Assembly: GCA_964648215.1 (NCBI GenBank)
Contig: CAZYMF010000209.1
Location: forward strand, 1-8,529
Origin: CAZYMF01 sp964648215
GTDB lineage: Bacteria > Desulfobacterota > Binatia > HRBIN30 > JACQVA1
Length of the DNA stretch: 8,529 nucleotides
Direction of reading: 5' to 3'
Made by a program: the position numbers and the translations under genes. Position 1 is the stretch's first letter. Each line of letters opens with the position of its first letter. Positions 1 to 5,441 of this stretch are shown here, piece after piece. Below the pieces are notes generated by a model. The model was not told the DNA's origin and did no database searches. It saw nothing but the letters and a program-made list of their open reading frames with translations.

Positions 1-114
1 CCACCCCATGCTTCGACACGCTCAGCATGAGCGGAGCCCCACCCTGATTTCAAAGAACTTTTCCGGTTCGCCCTGAGCTTGTCGAAAGGTGTCTTCGCGT
101 CTTTCAACGGGCTG
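1..114 (-). repeat. Composite dispersed repeat, left copy (may be cut by window edge)
   Basis: Read on the minus strand, this element begins directly after the TGA of the crotonase gene. Its first block (88-114, starting cagcccgttgaaa) matches 5088-5114 on the plus strand at 25 of 27 positions. Its last block (1-41) is a perfect 41-nt inverted match to 5321-5361. A further atcaggg block (42-48) is also shared, but the right copy has 5 extra bases beside it. The middle (49-87) is unrelated to the middle of the right copy. It holds a second family, ttcgacaagctcag, whose arm at 73-86 can pair with 12-25 (13 of 14 bases). A tight hairpin, CGCTCA-GCA-TGAGCG, lies at 19-33. The folds could act as a 3' end or stability element for the crotonase mRNA, but no U-tract makes a standard terminator. 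The copy may continue left of the window. Confidence 0.8.
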
Positions 115-918
115 TCAGCTCTCGGTGTACTGCGGCGGCCGCTTCTGCAGGAACGCCAGCACGCCTTCGCGGAAGTCGTTGGTGCGCGTGCACAGGACCT
201 GGTTGCGGTCCTCCATGGCGATCACCTGCTCCAGGCTGGCCGCGTCGATGCTGGCGTTGAGGCACTCCTTGGTCAGACGCAGGCCGAGCGGCGAGGTGGC
301 GAGCATGTCGGCCACCAGCCGCCGCGCCGCCGCCTCCATCTCGCCGTCGGGGACCACCTCGGAGACCAGGCCGGTGGCGAGTGCCCGTTGCGCGTGGATG
401 AAGCGGCCGGTGAGCAGAAGCTCCGAGGCCACCGATACACCCACCAGGCGCGGCAGGAAGTAGCTGACGCCGACGTCGCAGGCCGACAGGCCGATGCGGA
501 TGAAGGCGGCGTTCATGCGCGCGCTCTCGCCGGCGATGCGCACGTCGGCCGCCAGGGCGAGCGCGAAGCCGCCGCCGCACGCCGGACCGTGGACACAGGC
601 GATGATCGGCTGCGGGGCGCGGCGCATCATCATCACCAGCTCGCTGATGCGGCGCTGGCTGCGCAGCGCCGCCTGCACCGAACCCATCTCGGTTCCTTCG
701 CCGCCGGCGTTCTCCTTCAGGTCGAGCCCGGCGCAGAAGCCACGGCCGGCGCCGCGCAGGACGACGACGCGGGTGTCACGGTCGCCGGCGAGAGCGGTGA
801 AGAAGTCGCGCAGCTCCGTCACCATGGTCGTGCTCAACGCGTTGAGCGCTTCGGGACGGTCGAGCGTCAACCAGACGACCTGCCCGTCACGCTTCAGATC
901 GAGGGTCGTGTACGCCAT
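115..918 (-). CDS. Enoyl-CoA hydratase/isomerase (crotonase) family protein
   Basis: This 267-residue protein has the usual crotonase length and fold landmarks. They are LTLDRPEALNAL near residues 17-28, a first oxyanion-hole segment GRGFCAGLDLKE (58-69), a second one HGPACGGGFALALAAD (110-125), and LPRLVG (155-160) with LLLTGR after it. The family binds acyl-CoA thioesters and stabilises an enolate; members hydrate, isomerise or hydrolyse. The two glutamates of classical hydratases (rat E144 and E164) align to Ala119 and Phe139, so plain enoyl-CoA hydration is doubtful. Asp148, in SACDVGVSYFLP, lies close to where dienoyl-CoA isomerase has its catalytic Asp. The start is supported by AAAGGAA (complement of 925-931), 6 nt before the ATG. 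It lies 70 bp after the pyrophosphatase gene on the same strand, so cotranscription is likely. Family assignment is secure; the exact reaction is unknown. Confidence 0.93.
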   Translation of the reverse strand: MAYTTLDLKRDGQVVWLTLDRPEALNALSTTMVTELRDFFTALAGDRDTRVVVLRGAGRGFCAGLDLKENAGGEGTEMGSVQAALRSQRRISELVMMMRRAPQPIIACVHGPACGGGFALALAADVRIAGESARMNAAFIRIGLSACDVGVSYFLPRLVGVSVASELLLTGRFIHAQRALATGLVSEVVPDGEMEAAARRLVADMLATSPLGLRLTKECLNASIDAASLEQVIAMEDRNQVLCTRTNDFREGVLAFLQKRPPQYTES

Positions 919-988
919 GGTCGATTCCTTTCGCTCGCCCGTCGATGTTCTCCGCCGGCGGGATGTCTCAACTCTGAGCTCGTCGCCG

Positions 989-1636
989 TCAACTCGCAGG
1001 CGGTGCCTCGGTGGCCTCGCCGTCGCCGAACTCGGCGCGGTAGTCGTCGCGCGCCGCGTTGAGGATGGCGCGGGCCTCCATGGCGTTGTAGACCGGGTCG
1101 ACGCTGATCGTGGTGGCCGACTCCCCCGGGATGACCTTGTAGGTCAGAAAGTAGTGCCGGATGCGGTCGACGACGGCGCGGGAGAGCTGGGAGATGTCGG
1201 CCATCTCGCCGTAGGTGGGGTCATCGAGCAGGACGGCGATGATCTTGTCGTCGGCCTCGTCGCGCTCGACCATGCGCAGCCCGCCGATGGGGCGCGCCTC
1301 GAGCAGAATCTCGCCGCGCGAGATCGGACGGTCGGTGAGAACGCAGATGTCGAGCGGATCGCCGTCGCCGCGCACGACGCGGGGCCCGCCCGGGATCTTG
1401 TGCGCGGCCACGCGGTCGCCGCAGTAGGTCTGGGGCACGAAGCCGTAGAGCGTCGGGCAGTAGCTCGAGAAGCGCTGCGGGCGATCGACCTTGAGGTAGC
1501 CCGAGTACTTGTCGATCTCGTACTTGACGCCGTCGGTGGGTACCATCTCGATGTACGCGCGCACGAGCTCGGGGAAGCGCGGGCCGGGATCGACGCCGTG
1601 CCAGGGATGAGGACGAAAGGCGAGGGGTTTGTCCAT
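989..1636 (-). CDS. ppa: Inorganic pyrophosphatase, family I (soluble)
   Basis: Hydrolyses PPi to two phosphates in the cytoplasm, pulling PPi-releasing reactions forward. The 215-residue protein contains the family I signature DGDPLDI (Asp91, Asp93, Asp96; E. coli D65/D67/D70). It also has KYEIDK (Lys38, Glu40), VDR (Arg52), YGF (Tyr64), a DDK segment (129-131, near E. coli D102/K104) and a late TYK matching the E. coli Tyr-Lys pair. Compared with the 175-residue E. coli enzyme it has an N-terminal HPWHG segment and about 17 extra residues between YGF and DGDP (around 68-90, with a CGDRVAAHK stretch). The reading frame stays open upstream to 1705. I chose the ATG at 1636 because the conserved part starts soon after it and AAGG lies 6 nt upstream; the extra 23 residues look non-coding. 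It heads a likely two-gene transcript with the crotonase gene. Confidence 0.95.
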   Translation of the reverse strand: MDKPLAFRPHPWHGVDPGPRFPELVRAYIEMVPTDGVKYEIDKYSGYLKVDRPQRFSSYCPTLYGFVPQTYCGDRVAAHKIPGGPRVVRGDGDPLDICVLTDRPISRGEILLEARPIGGLRMVERDEADDKIIAVLLDDPTYGEMADISQLSRAVVDRIRHYFLTYKVIPGESATTISVDPVYNAMEARAILNAARDDYRAEFGDGEATEAPPAS

Positions 1637-1639
1637 GCG

Positions 1640-1665
1640 GAACCTTGAACCTTCGTTGGAACCTT
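1640..1665 (-). promoter_or_regulatory. Triplicated AAGGTTC around the ribosome binding site
   Basis: On the minus strand AAGGTTC occurs at 1659-1665, 1647-1653 and 1640-1646, just before the pyrophosphatase ATG. The last copy supplies an AAGG Shine-Dalgarno sequence 6 nt from the start. The first two are too far away to serve this start directly. The repeat is seen in the sequence; any role beyond ribosome binding is a guess. Confidence 0.5.
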
Positions 1666-1729
1666 GTTGGGAGCTCGGCGGTCGCTGGTGACCGGCCGGG
1701 CGCACGCTTCTACGGTCGCGACGGGGCGG

Positions 1730-1757
1730 ATTCTACCAGCGCGAGGCGGCGGCGCAA
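1730..1757 (-). promoter_or_regulatory. Candidate sigma70-type promoter for the pyrophosphatase-crotonase transcript
   Basis: On the minus strand TTGCGC (1757-1752) and TAGAAT (1735-1730) are separated by 16 nt. They would start a transcript near 1723, giving an 85-90-nt leader before the pyrophosphatase ATG. The -10 matches 5 of 6 consensus bases and the -35 matches 4 of 6. The position in a divergent intergenic region fits. The -35 overlaps one arm of an inverted repeat (cgcaacc 1753-1759, ggttgcg 1794-1800) that could be an operator. Confidence 0.45.
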
Positions 1758-1851
1758 CCACGCCGCCGGCAACGGTGGGATGTCGCTTGCGCCGGTTGCG
1801 TTCCGGAAGAGAATGATGTCACTTGAGGCGAACCGACAAGGGGAGCTCGCG

Positions 1852-2322
1852 ATGGCGATCGACAAGGGCCAGTTCCGGCACGTGCTGGGGCACTTTGCCG
1901 CCGGGGTGACGGTGATCACCACGAGAGGGGCCGACGGTGCTCCGTACGGCCTGACCGCGACCGCCTTCACCTCCGTCTCCCTGGAGCCACCCCTGATCCT
2001 GGTCTGCGTCGACAAGAAGTCCGAGAGCCATCCGCATTTCTCCTCGGGGGTGTTCGCCGTCAACTTCCTGGGCGCGCACCAGGAGCACCTCTCGCAGCAT
2101 TTCGCCAAGTCGGGCGGCGACAAGTTCGGCCAGATGGAATACCGCACCGGCGCCACCGGCGCTCCCCTGCTCGCGGGCACCCTGGGTTACCTCGAGTGCC
2201 GGACCAGGCACGTCTACGAAGGCGGCGACCACACCATCTTCGTCGGTGAAGTGGTCGAGGCGGACGTCAGCGACGTCGAGCCGTTGCTGTACTTTCGCGG
2301 CGGCTATCGCCGCGTCACGTAG
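1852..2322 (+). CDS. Flavin reductase domain protein (FMN-binding, HpaC/DIM6-NTAB type)
   Basis: A 156-residue protein that matches small flavin reductases. These use NAD(P)H to reduce FMN or FAD for a two-component monooxygenase, or bind FMN in a split-barrel fold. Visible landmarks are the FAAGVTVITT strand (15-24) and GLTATAFTSVSLEPP (33-47), the typical flavin-binding segment. FAVNFL (68-73) and GDHTIFVGEV (125-134), which holds the conserved Asp-His, follow. The frame is open upstream to 1645, but AAGGGGAG (1838-1845) sits 6 nt before the ATG at 1852 and the domain starts right after it. An ATG at 1816 is a less likely alternative. No monooxygenase partner lies nearby, so the substrate system is unknown. 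It is divergent from the pyrophosphatase gene. Confidence 0.9.
   Translation: MAIDKGQFRHVLGHFAAGVTVITTRGADGAPYGLTATAFTSVSLEPPLILVCVDKKSESHPHFSSGVFAVNFLGAHQEHLSQHFAKSGGDKFGQMEYRTGATGAPLLAGTLGYLECRTRHVYEGGDHTIFVGEVVEADVSDVEPLLYFRGGYRRVT
2296..2314 (+). other. Strong GC hairpin across the last codons of the flavin reductase gene
   Basis: CGCGGCG (2296-2302) and CGCCGCG (2308-2314) form a perfect 7-bp stem with a 5-nt loop, ending just before the TAG region. No U-tract follows, so it is not a standard intrinsic terminator. It may only reflect codons for Arg-Gly-Gly-Tyr-Arg-Arg. Confidence 0.4.
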
Positions 2323-2416
2323 GGCGACCTGCGACCCGCTTTGCCGGCGGCTCGATCCTGTGTCGTGCCAGGTAGTGTGAGGGGTCGACGGAGGGCAGGG
2401 CGCAAAACGTCGCGTT

Positions 2417-2483
2417 GCGGCATGCCGCGGTCGCTTGCCCTCCAATCGATTGGTGGGTGACAGCGCACCTGAGGTGCGTACGC
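2417..2483. promoter_or_regulatory. Cluster of perfect palindromes upstream of the pilin-like cassette
   Basis: The 222-bp spacer 2323-2544 holds no convincing gene but has four close palindromes. They are GCGGCATGCCGC (2417-2428), CCAATCGATTGG (2442-2453), CGCACCT-G-AGGTGCG (2464-2478) and GCGTACGC (2476-2483). The first three centres are about 24-25 bp apart. They could be operators for dimeric regulators of the prepilin genes that begin at 2545. I see no convincing sigma70 promoter here. Positions are seen directly; function is inferred. Confidence 0.4.
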
Positions 2484-2544
2484 GACGTGAGCGCCACGGG
2501 CCGCGTCGCCCCTTCTGGGTACAGCTGTTGCTGCTCAAGGGATC

Positions 2545-3015
2545 GTGATCAAACTCTTCGACCACGGCGGTAGGGCTCCGGCGCATGCGCTCTCGCGTAC
2601 CATACGCGCGCGTGTTCCCCGGCGCACGAACGATCGCGAGAAAGAGCGAGGCTTCTCCCTCCTGGACACGTTGGTGGCCTGCGGCCTGGTTGCCATCAGC
2701 GTGCTCGGTCTCCACTCCCTGGCCGTCACCTCGTTGCAGGGCGGGCTGCTGGTGCGCCAGAACGACACGGCGATCGAGCTGGCCGCGCAGAAGATCGAGG
2801 GCATCAAACGCGACGGCTACGACGCCGCCAGCATCGGAGTGACCACGGAGCCCGACCTCGGCGGCCAGGAGCGGTCTCCGGCACGATTCGCCCGCACGAC
2901 GACGATCTCCGCCGGTCCCCTGACCGGGACCAAGCAGGTCCAGGTGACGGTGACCTGGCAGAACCGAAGGACGCGTACGATGTTGCTGACGACGGTCATC
3001 GCCCCCACCGGATGA
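2545..3015 (+). CDS. Type IV prepilin-like minor pilin (PilV-like)
   Basis: A 156-residue protein with a class III (prepilin peptidase) signal. A basic leader ends in REKERG, cut after Gly36, and is followed by FSLLDTLVACGLVAISVLG, the hydrophobic N-terminal helix of pilins. Position +5 of the mature protein, usually Glu, is Asp41. After the helix come ELAAQKIEGIKRDGY (about 78-92), resembling PilV/GspI minor pilins, and a short beta-rich C-terminus with TGTKQVQVTVTW. It would insert in the inner membrane and be processed by a PilD-type peptidase encoded elsewhere. The start is a GTG with AAGG 4 nt upstream. It gives a long 36-residue leader, and no in-frame ATG offers a shorter one. The stop overlaps the next gene by 4 bases (ATGA), implying coupling. 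The prepilin class is clear; the PilV assignment rests on gene order and the one-helix layout. Confidence 0.85.
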   Translation: MIKLFDHGGRAPAHALSRTIRARVPRRTNDREKERGFSLLDTLVACGLVAISVLGLHSLAVTSLQGGLLVRQNDTAIELAAQKIEGIKRDGYDAASIGVTTEPDLGGQERSPARFARTTTISAGPLTGTKQVQVTVTWQNRRTRTMLLTTVIAPTG

Positions 3016-3815
3016 CCAACGCGTGGCCGGCTCCCCTGACGGTGCCGGCGCACTTGGCGAGGAAAATGAGTCACTTTCGGCATAGGATGAGCGGGGAATG
3101 CCGCGGTAGCATGCTCGTCGAGGTGCTGGTGTCGATGCTGCTGACCCTCATGCTCGTGGCCGTGATGTACAGCGCCTTCGTTGGCCAGGTCCGCACCTAC
3201 GCGGCGCAAAACCAGCTGATGGAGACGACGCACGCCGCGCGCCTGGCGATGCAGGTGCTCACCGGCCAGATCATGCAGGCGGGCTTCGGCGCGCCGCCGC
3301 CGAGCTCGGGCACGGGAGTTCCCGCCATCCTGACCGCGACGAGCTCGGCTCTGAGCTTCGTCAGCGACGTTCGCGGCGCGCAGACCTTTCTCGCCGCGCC
3401 GGCCGCCAAGAATAGTCATTCCCTCGCCGTGGTCTCGAGCGCCGCCTTTGCCGCCGGCAACTCGATCTACCTGACCGACGGCACCAACTGGTACACGGGA
3501 AGCGTAACCGCGGTGAACGCCAACGTTCTCACCGTGAGCGCTGGGTTGAGCGTGGCGTTCGCCGCCGGTTCGGTGGTCAACGCGGTGGAGACGGTGACCT
3601 TCACGTTCAGCCAGGGGCAGCTCGTGCGCAACGGCCAGTCGCTGCTCCACAATGTCACCGCGCTGGCCTTCAGCTACGACTCGAGCAACCTGGGCGCGAT
3701 TCGCCGTATCGGCATCACCTTGACCGCCCAGGTGCGCGCGCCCGACCGGCGGACGGTCCAACCCACATCCGTGACCGTGAGCACGGAGGTGGCGCCAAAG
3801 AATCTGCGGTTGTGA
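3012..3815 (+). CDS. Type IV prepilin-like minor pilin (PilW-like)
   Basis: A 267-residue protein with leader ending ECRG, cut after Gly32, then SMLVEVLVSMLLTLMLVAVMY. This is a canonical prepilin helix with Glu37 at mature +5. HAARLAMQVLTGQIMQAGFG (about 73-92) is the helix typical of PilW/GspJ proteins, often read as RLAMDxLSRDLRxAGF. A beta-rich domain follows, ending with RIGITLTAQVRAPDRR (about 232-247), also usual for PilW. It should act with the two neighbours in the minor-pilin complex that primes pilus or pseudopilus assembly. The ATG at 3012 overlaps the upstream stop (ATGA). An in-frame ATG at 3066 with GAGG just before it would give a more usual 14-residue leader, so the true start is open. 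The gene ends in a GTGATG overlap with the next. Confidence 0.87.
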   Translation: MTNAWPAPLTVPAHLARKMSHFRHRMSGECRGSMLVEVLVSMLLTLMLVAVMYSAFVGQVRTYAAQNQLMETTHAARLAMQVLTGQIMQAGFGAPPPSSGTGVPAILTATSSALSFVSDVRGAQTFLAAPAAKNSHSLAVVSSAAFAAGNSIYLTDGTNWYTGSVTAVNANVLTVSAGLSVAFAAGSVVNAVETVTFTFSQGQLVRNGQSLLHNVTALAFSYDSSNLGAIRRIGITLTAQVRAPDRRTVQPTSVTVSTEVAPKNLRL

Positions 3816-5083
3816 TGGACCATACGAGGAAGGACTCCCCTTGGCCGCGGCAGCACGGCTCGGCCCTGGTCGTCGCGCTCTCTTTGACTACGATCCTGCT
3901 CATCATCGGGGCCGGCACTGCCGGATACGTCGTTGATCAACTGCGTGCGACCGGCACCAGCAGCCAGCGGGTGGCCGCCTTCTACGCCGCCGATGGTGGG
4001 ATCTCCGAGGCCACGGCGTGGTTTGCGAACCAGGCCTACTCGCTGCCGGCGCCGAGCTCCTACCTGGACAGCTCGGTTCCCGTCACGCTGAAGAACTCCA
4101 ACACCGGAGTGGTGCTGCCGACGACGCATCCGAACTCCTACGCCGACGGCTCCGGTCAACAGCGAAGCGACGTGGTCACGAGCTTCAATGCGGCTCTGAC
4201 CGACCGGGCGCTCGGCAACGGTACCTTTTCGGTGACGGCGACGCTCGTCTCGCTGCAACCTGAGCAGTGGCAGTTGCTGTCCACCGCCCACCAGGGCGGG
4301 GTGCAGCAGAGCGTCGGCGCCCTCCTGCGCCGCGACCCCTCGTCGCTCTTCACCACGGCGCTGTTCGGCCGCCGCTCGGTGACGATGACCGGCAATGCCG
4401 AGACCGACAGCTACGACTCGTCAAACGGCAACTACGGCGGCGGCAACGTCGCCGCCAACGGTCACGTGCGCAGCAACGGGCCGATCACCCTCAACGGCAA
4501 CGCCACGGTCAACGGCAACGCGGTGCCGGGGCCCGGCGACATCGTGACCATGACCGGCAATGCCTCGGTGACCGGCTCGACGGCGCCCGCGCCCGAGCCC
4601 ACCGACTTCGGGCCGGTGCAGGTCCCGAGCGACGCCGTCTACCTCGGCACCATCAATCTCTCGGGCAACGACGGCATGACCATCAACCCGGGAACCTACG
4701 TCACCTCCGGCATCTCGCTGAGCGGAAATGCCGAGCTGGTCATCAACAATGACACCGGTCCCGTCTACCTGTACGTTACCGGCAGCGTTTCGGCCTCGGG
4801 CAACGGCATTGCCACGTCCAGCGGCGACAGCACCCGGTTCATCCTCTTCCAGATCGGCGGCTCCGACGTGGCGATCACCGGCAACGGCGACTTTCACGGC
4901 GGCGTCTATGCCCCCGCCTCCAACCTGAGCGTCACCGGCAACGGCGACATCTACGGCTCGTTCGTCGGCGACTCGATCGACATCCACGGCAATGGTGGCA
5001 TCCACTACGACCAGAACCTGCAGTCGGTGCCCGGACCGCCGGGGAAGATGCGGATGGTCTCGTGGTGGCGCTCGCGGGACTAG
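3815..5083 (+). CDS. PilX-like minor pilin fused to a Gly-Asn-rich repeat domain
   Basis: A 422-residue protein with three parts. Residues 10-65 match the PilX N-terminal type: RQHG, then SALVVALSLTTILLIIGAG as the membrane helix, then VAAFYAADGGISEA. Mature +5 is Val20, not Glu, as in GspK/PilX-class tip subunits. Residues about 66-188 are a mixed region. Residues 189-395 carry at least ten [T/N/S/H]-G-N turns, from TGNA at 192 to HGNG at 391, spaced irregularly among short beta strands, with NPGTY, VYLYVTG and GGVYAPAS between them. This looks like a right-handed beta-solenoid, exposed at a pilus tip or cell surface. The C-terminus ends in MRMVSWW. It is far longer than ordinary PilX. The ATG overlaps the previous stop by one base (TGATG); a GTG at 3812 would add one residue. 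No PilY1 gene follows. Confidence 0.85.
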   Translation: MDHTRKDSPWPRQHGSALVVALSLTTILLIIGAGTAGYVVDQLRATGTSSQRVAAFYAADGGISEATAWFANQAYSLPAPSSYLDSSVPVTLKNSNTGVVLPTTHPNSYADGSGQQRSDVVTSFNAALTDRALGNGTFSVTATLVSLQPEQWQLLSTAHQGGVQQSVGALLRRDPSSLFTTALFGRRSVTMTGNAETDSYDSSNGNYGGGNVAANGHVRSNGPITLNGNATVNGNAVPGPGDIVTMTGNASVTGSTAPAPEPTDFGPVQVPSDAVYLGTINLSGNDGMTINPGTYVTSGISLSGNAELVINNDTGPVYLYVTGSVSASGNGIATSSGDSTRFILFQIGGSDVAITGNGDFHGGVYAPASNLSVTGNGDIYGSFVGDSIDIHGNGGIHYDQNLQSVPGPPGKMRMVSWWRSRD

Positions 5084-5087
5084 TCAG

Positions 5088-5361
5088 CAGCCCGTTGAAA
5101 AATGCGAAGACACCCATATGAAAAAGAAAACGATCACCGCGGATTACACGGATTACGCGGATGGTTGCCAGGCCCGCAGATCACCGTCTGTAACCCCGCA
5201 ACTTCTCATCGTTGCACAACCTCATTGACGGTGAAGTGACCGTACGGGGTGTCGCGTGCCGTGGCGGGCTTGGGAAATCCGCGTAATCGGCGGTCGTCCT
5301 TGTCTCGCATCAGGGTTAGGTGGGGCTCCGCTCATGCTGAGCGTGTCGAAGCATGGGGTGG
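5088..5361 (+). repeat. Composite dispersed repeat, right copy
   Basis: Starts 4 nt after the TAG of the PilX-like gene with cagcccgttgaaa (5088-5114; 25 of 27 bases match the left copy). It ends with 5309-5361, whose last 41 bases are a perfect inverted match to 1-41. The two copies keep the same order relative to their upstream gene, but their middles differ: here about 194 bp, against 39 bp on the left. The end block has the hairpin CGCTCA-TGC-TGAGCG (5329-5343). Such blocks resemble short intergenic families spread across many bacterial genomes, and they may be mobilised or copied by a factor encoded elsewhere. Confidence 0.8.
5141..5288. repeat. GGATTACxC tandem unit and its 12-nt inverted partner
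   Basis: GGATTACAC and GGATTACGC stand in tandem at 5141-5158, followed by a partial third unit (GGAT). Bases 5151-5162 (gattacgcggat) are perfectly inverted at 5277-5288, with 114 bp between, so the middle of the right composite repeat can fold back. Sequences of this GATTAC type recur in intergenic DNA of many uncultured bacteria and are often mis-called as small proteins with TDYADG peptides (general knowledge, not checked here). Confidence 0.7.
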
Positions 5362-5404
5362 GGTTCTGCAACGAGCTGCCGACTAGGCCGATCCAGTGTT
5401 CAGG

Positions 5405-5432
5405 TTGACGGTTCACCGGGTGCGGCTATAAT
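5405..5432 (+). promoter_or_regulatory. Near-consensus sigma70 promoter for glmU(-glmS)
   Basis: TTGACG (5405-5410) and a perfect TATAAT (5427-5432) are 16 nt apart. Transcription would start around 5438-5440, only 2-4 nt before the TTG start codon at 5442. The site lies just outside the end of the right composite repeat. It is the best promoter match I found in the window. Confidence 0.75.
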
Positions 5433-5441
5433 CCGCCCACT

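Larger units (their letters stand above)
5084..5441. other. Non-coding stretch between the pilin cassette and glmU
   Basis: This 358-bp gap contains a composite repeat (5088-5361), about 43 bp of plain sequence (5362-5404) and the glmU promoter (5405-5432). An open frame starting at the ATG of 5118 encodes MKKKTITADYTDYADG and ends at 5227. It lies inside the repeat and has no ribosome binding site, so I treat it as repeat read-through. I see no tRNA, terminator with U-tract, or transposase here. Confidence 0.75.

Noticed and set aside
79..1062. A 327-codon plus-strand frame, and a second at 494-1648
   Set aside because: Both run antisense to the crotonase and pyrophosphatase genes, whose motifs and ribosome binding sites decide the coding strand.
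1809..1814. GAGAAT with TTGCGC (1787-1792) as a flavin reductase promoter
   Set aside because: The spacing is 16 nt but the -10 match is weak and GC-rich sequence gives such hits often, so I did not list it.
1819..2715. A 298-codon minus-strand frame over the flavin reductase and the spacer
   Set aside because: It is antisense to a well-supported flavin reductase and lacks any domain.
5141..5162. A short CRISPR-like direct repeat
   Set aside because: The 9-nt units are directly adjacent with no spacers, and no cas gene is present.
5118..5227. A possible small protein starting MKKKTITADYTDYADG
   Set aside because: It is encoded by a dispersed GATTAC-type repeat and has no ribosome binding site.
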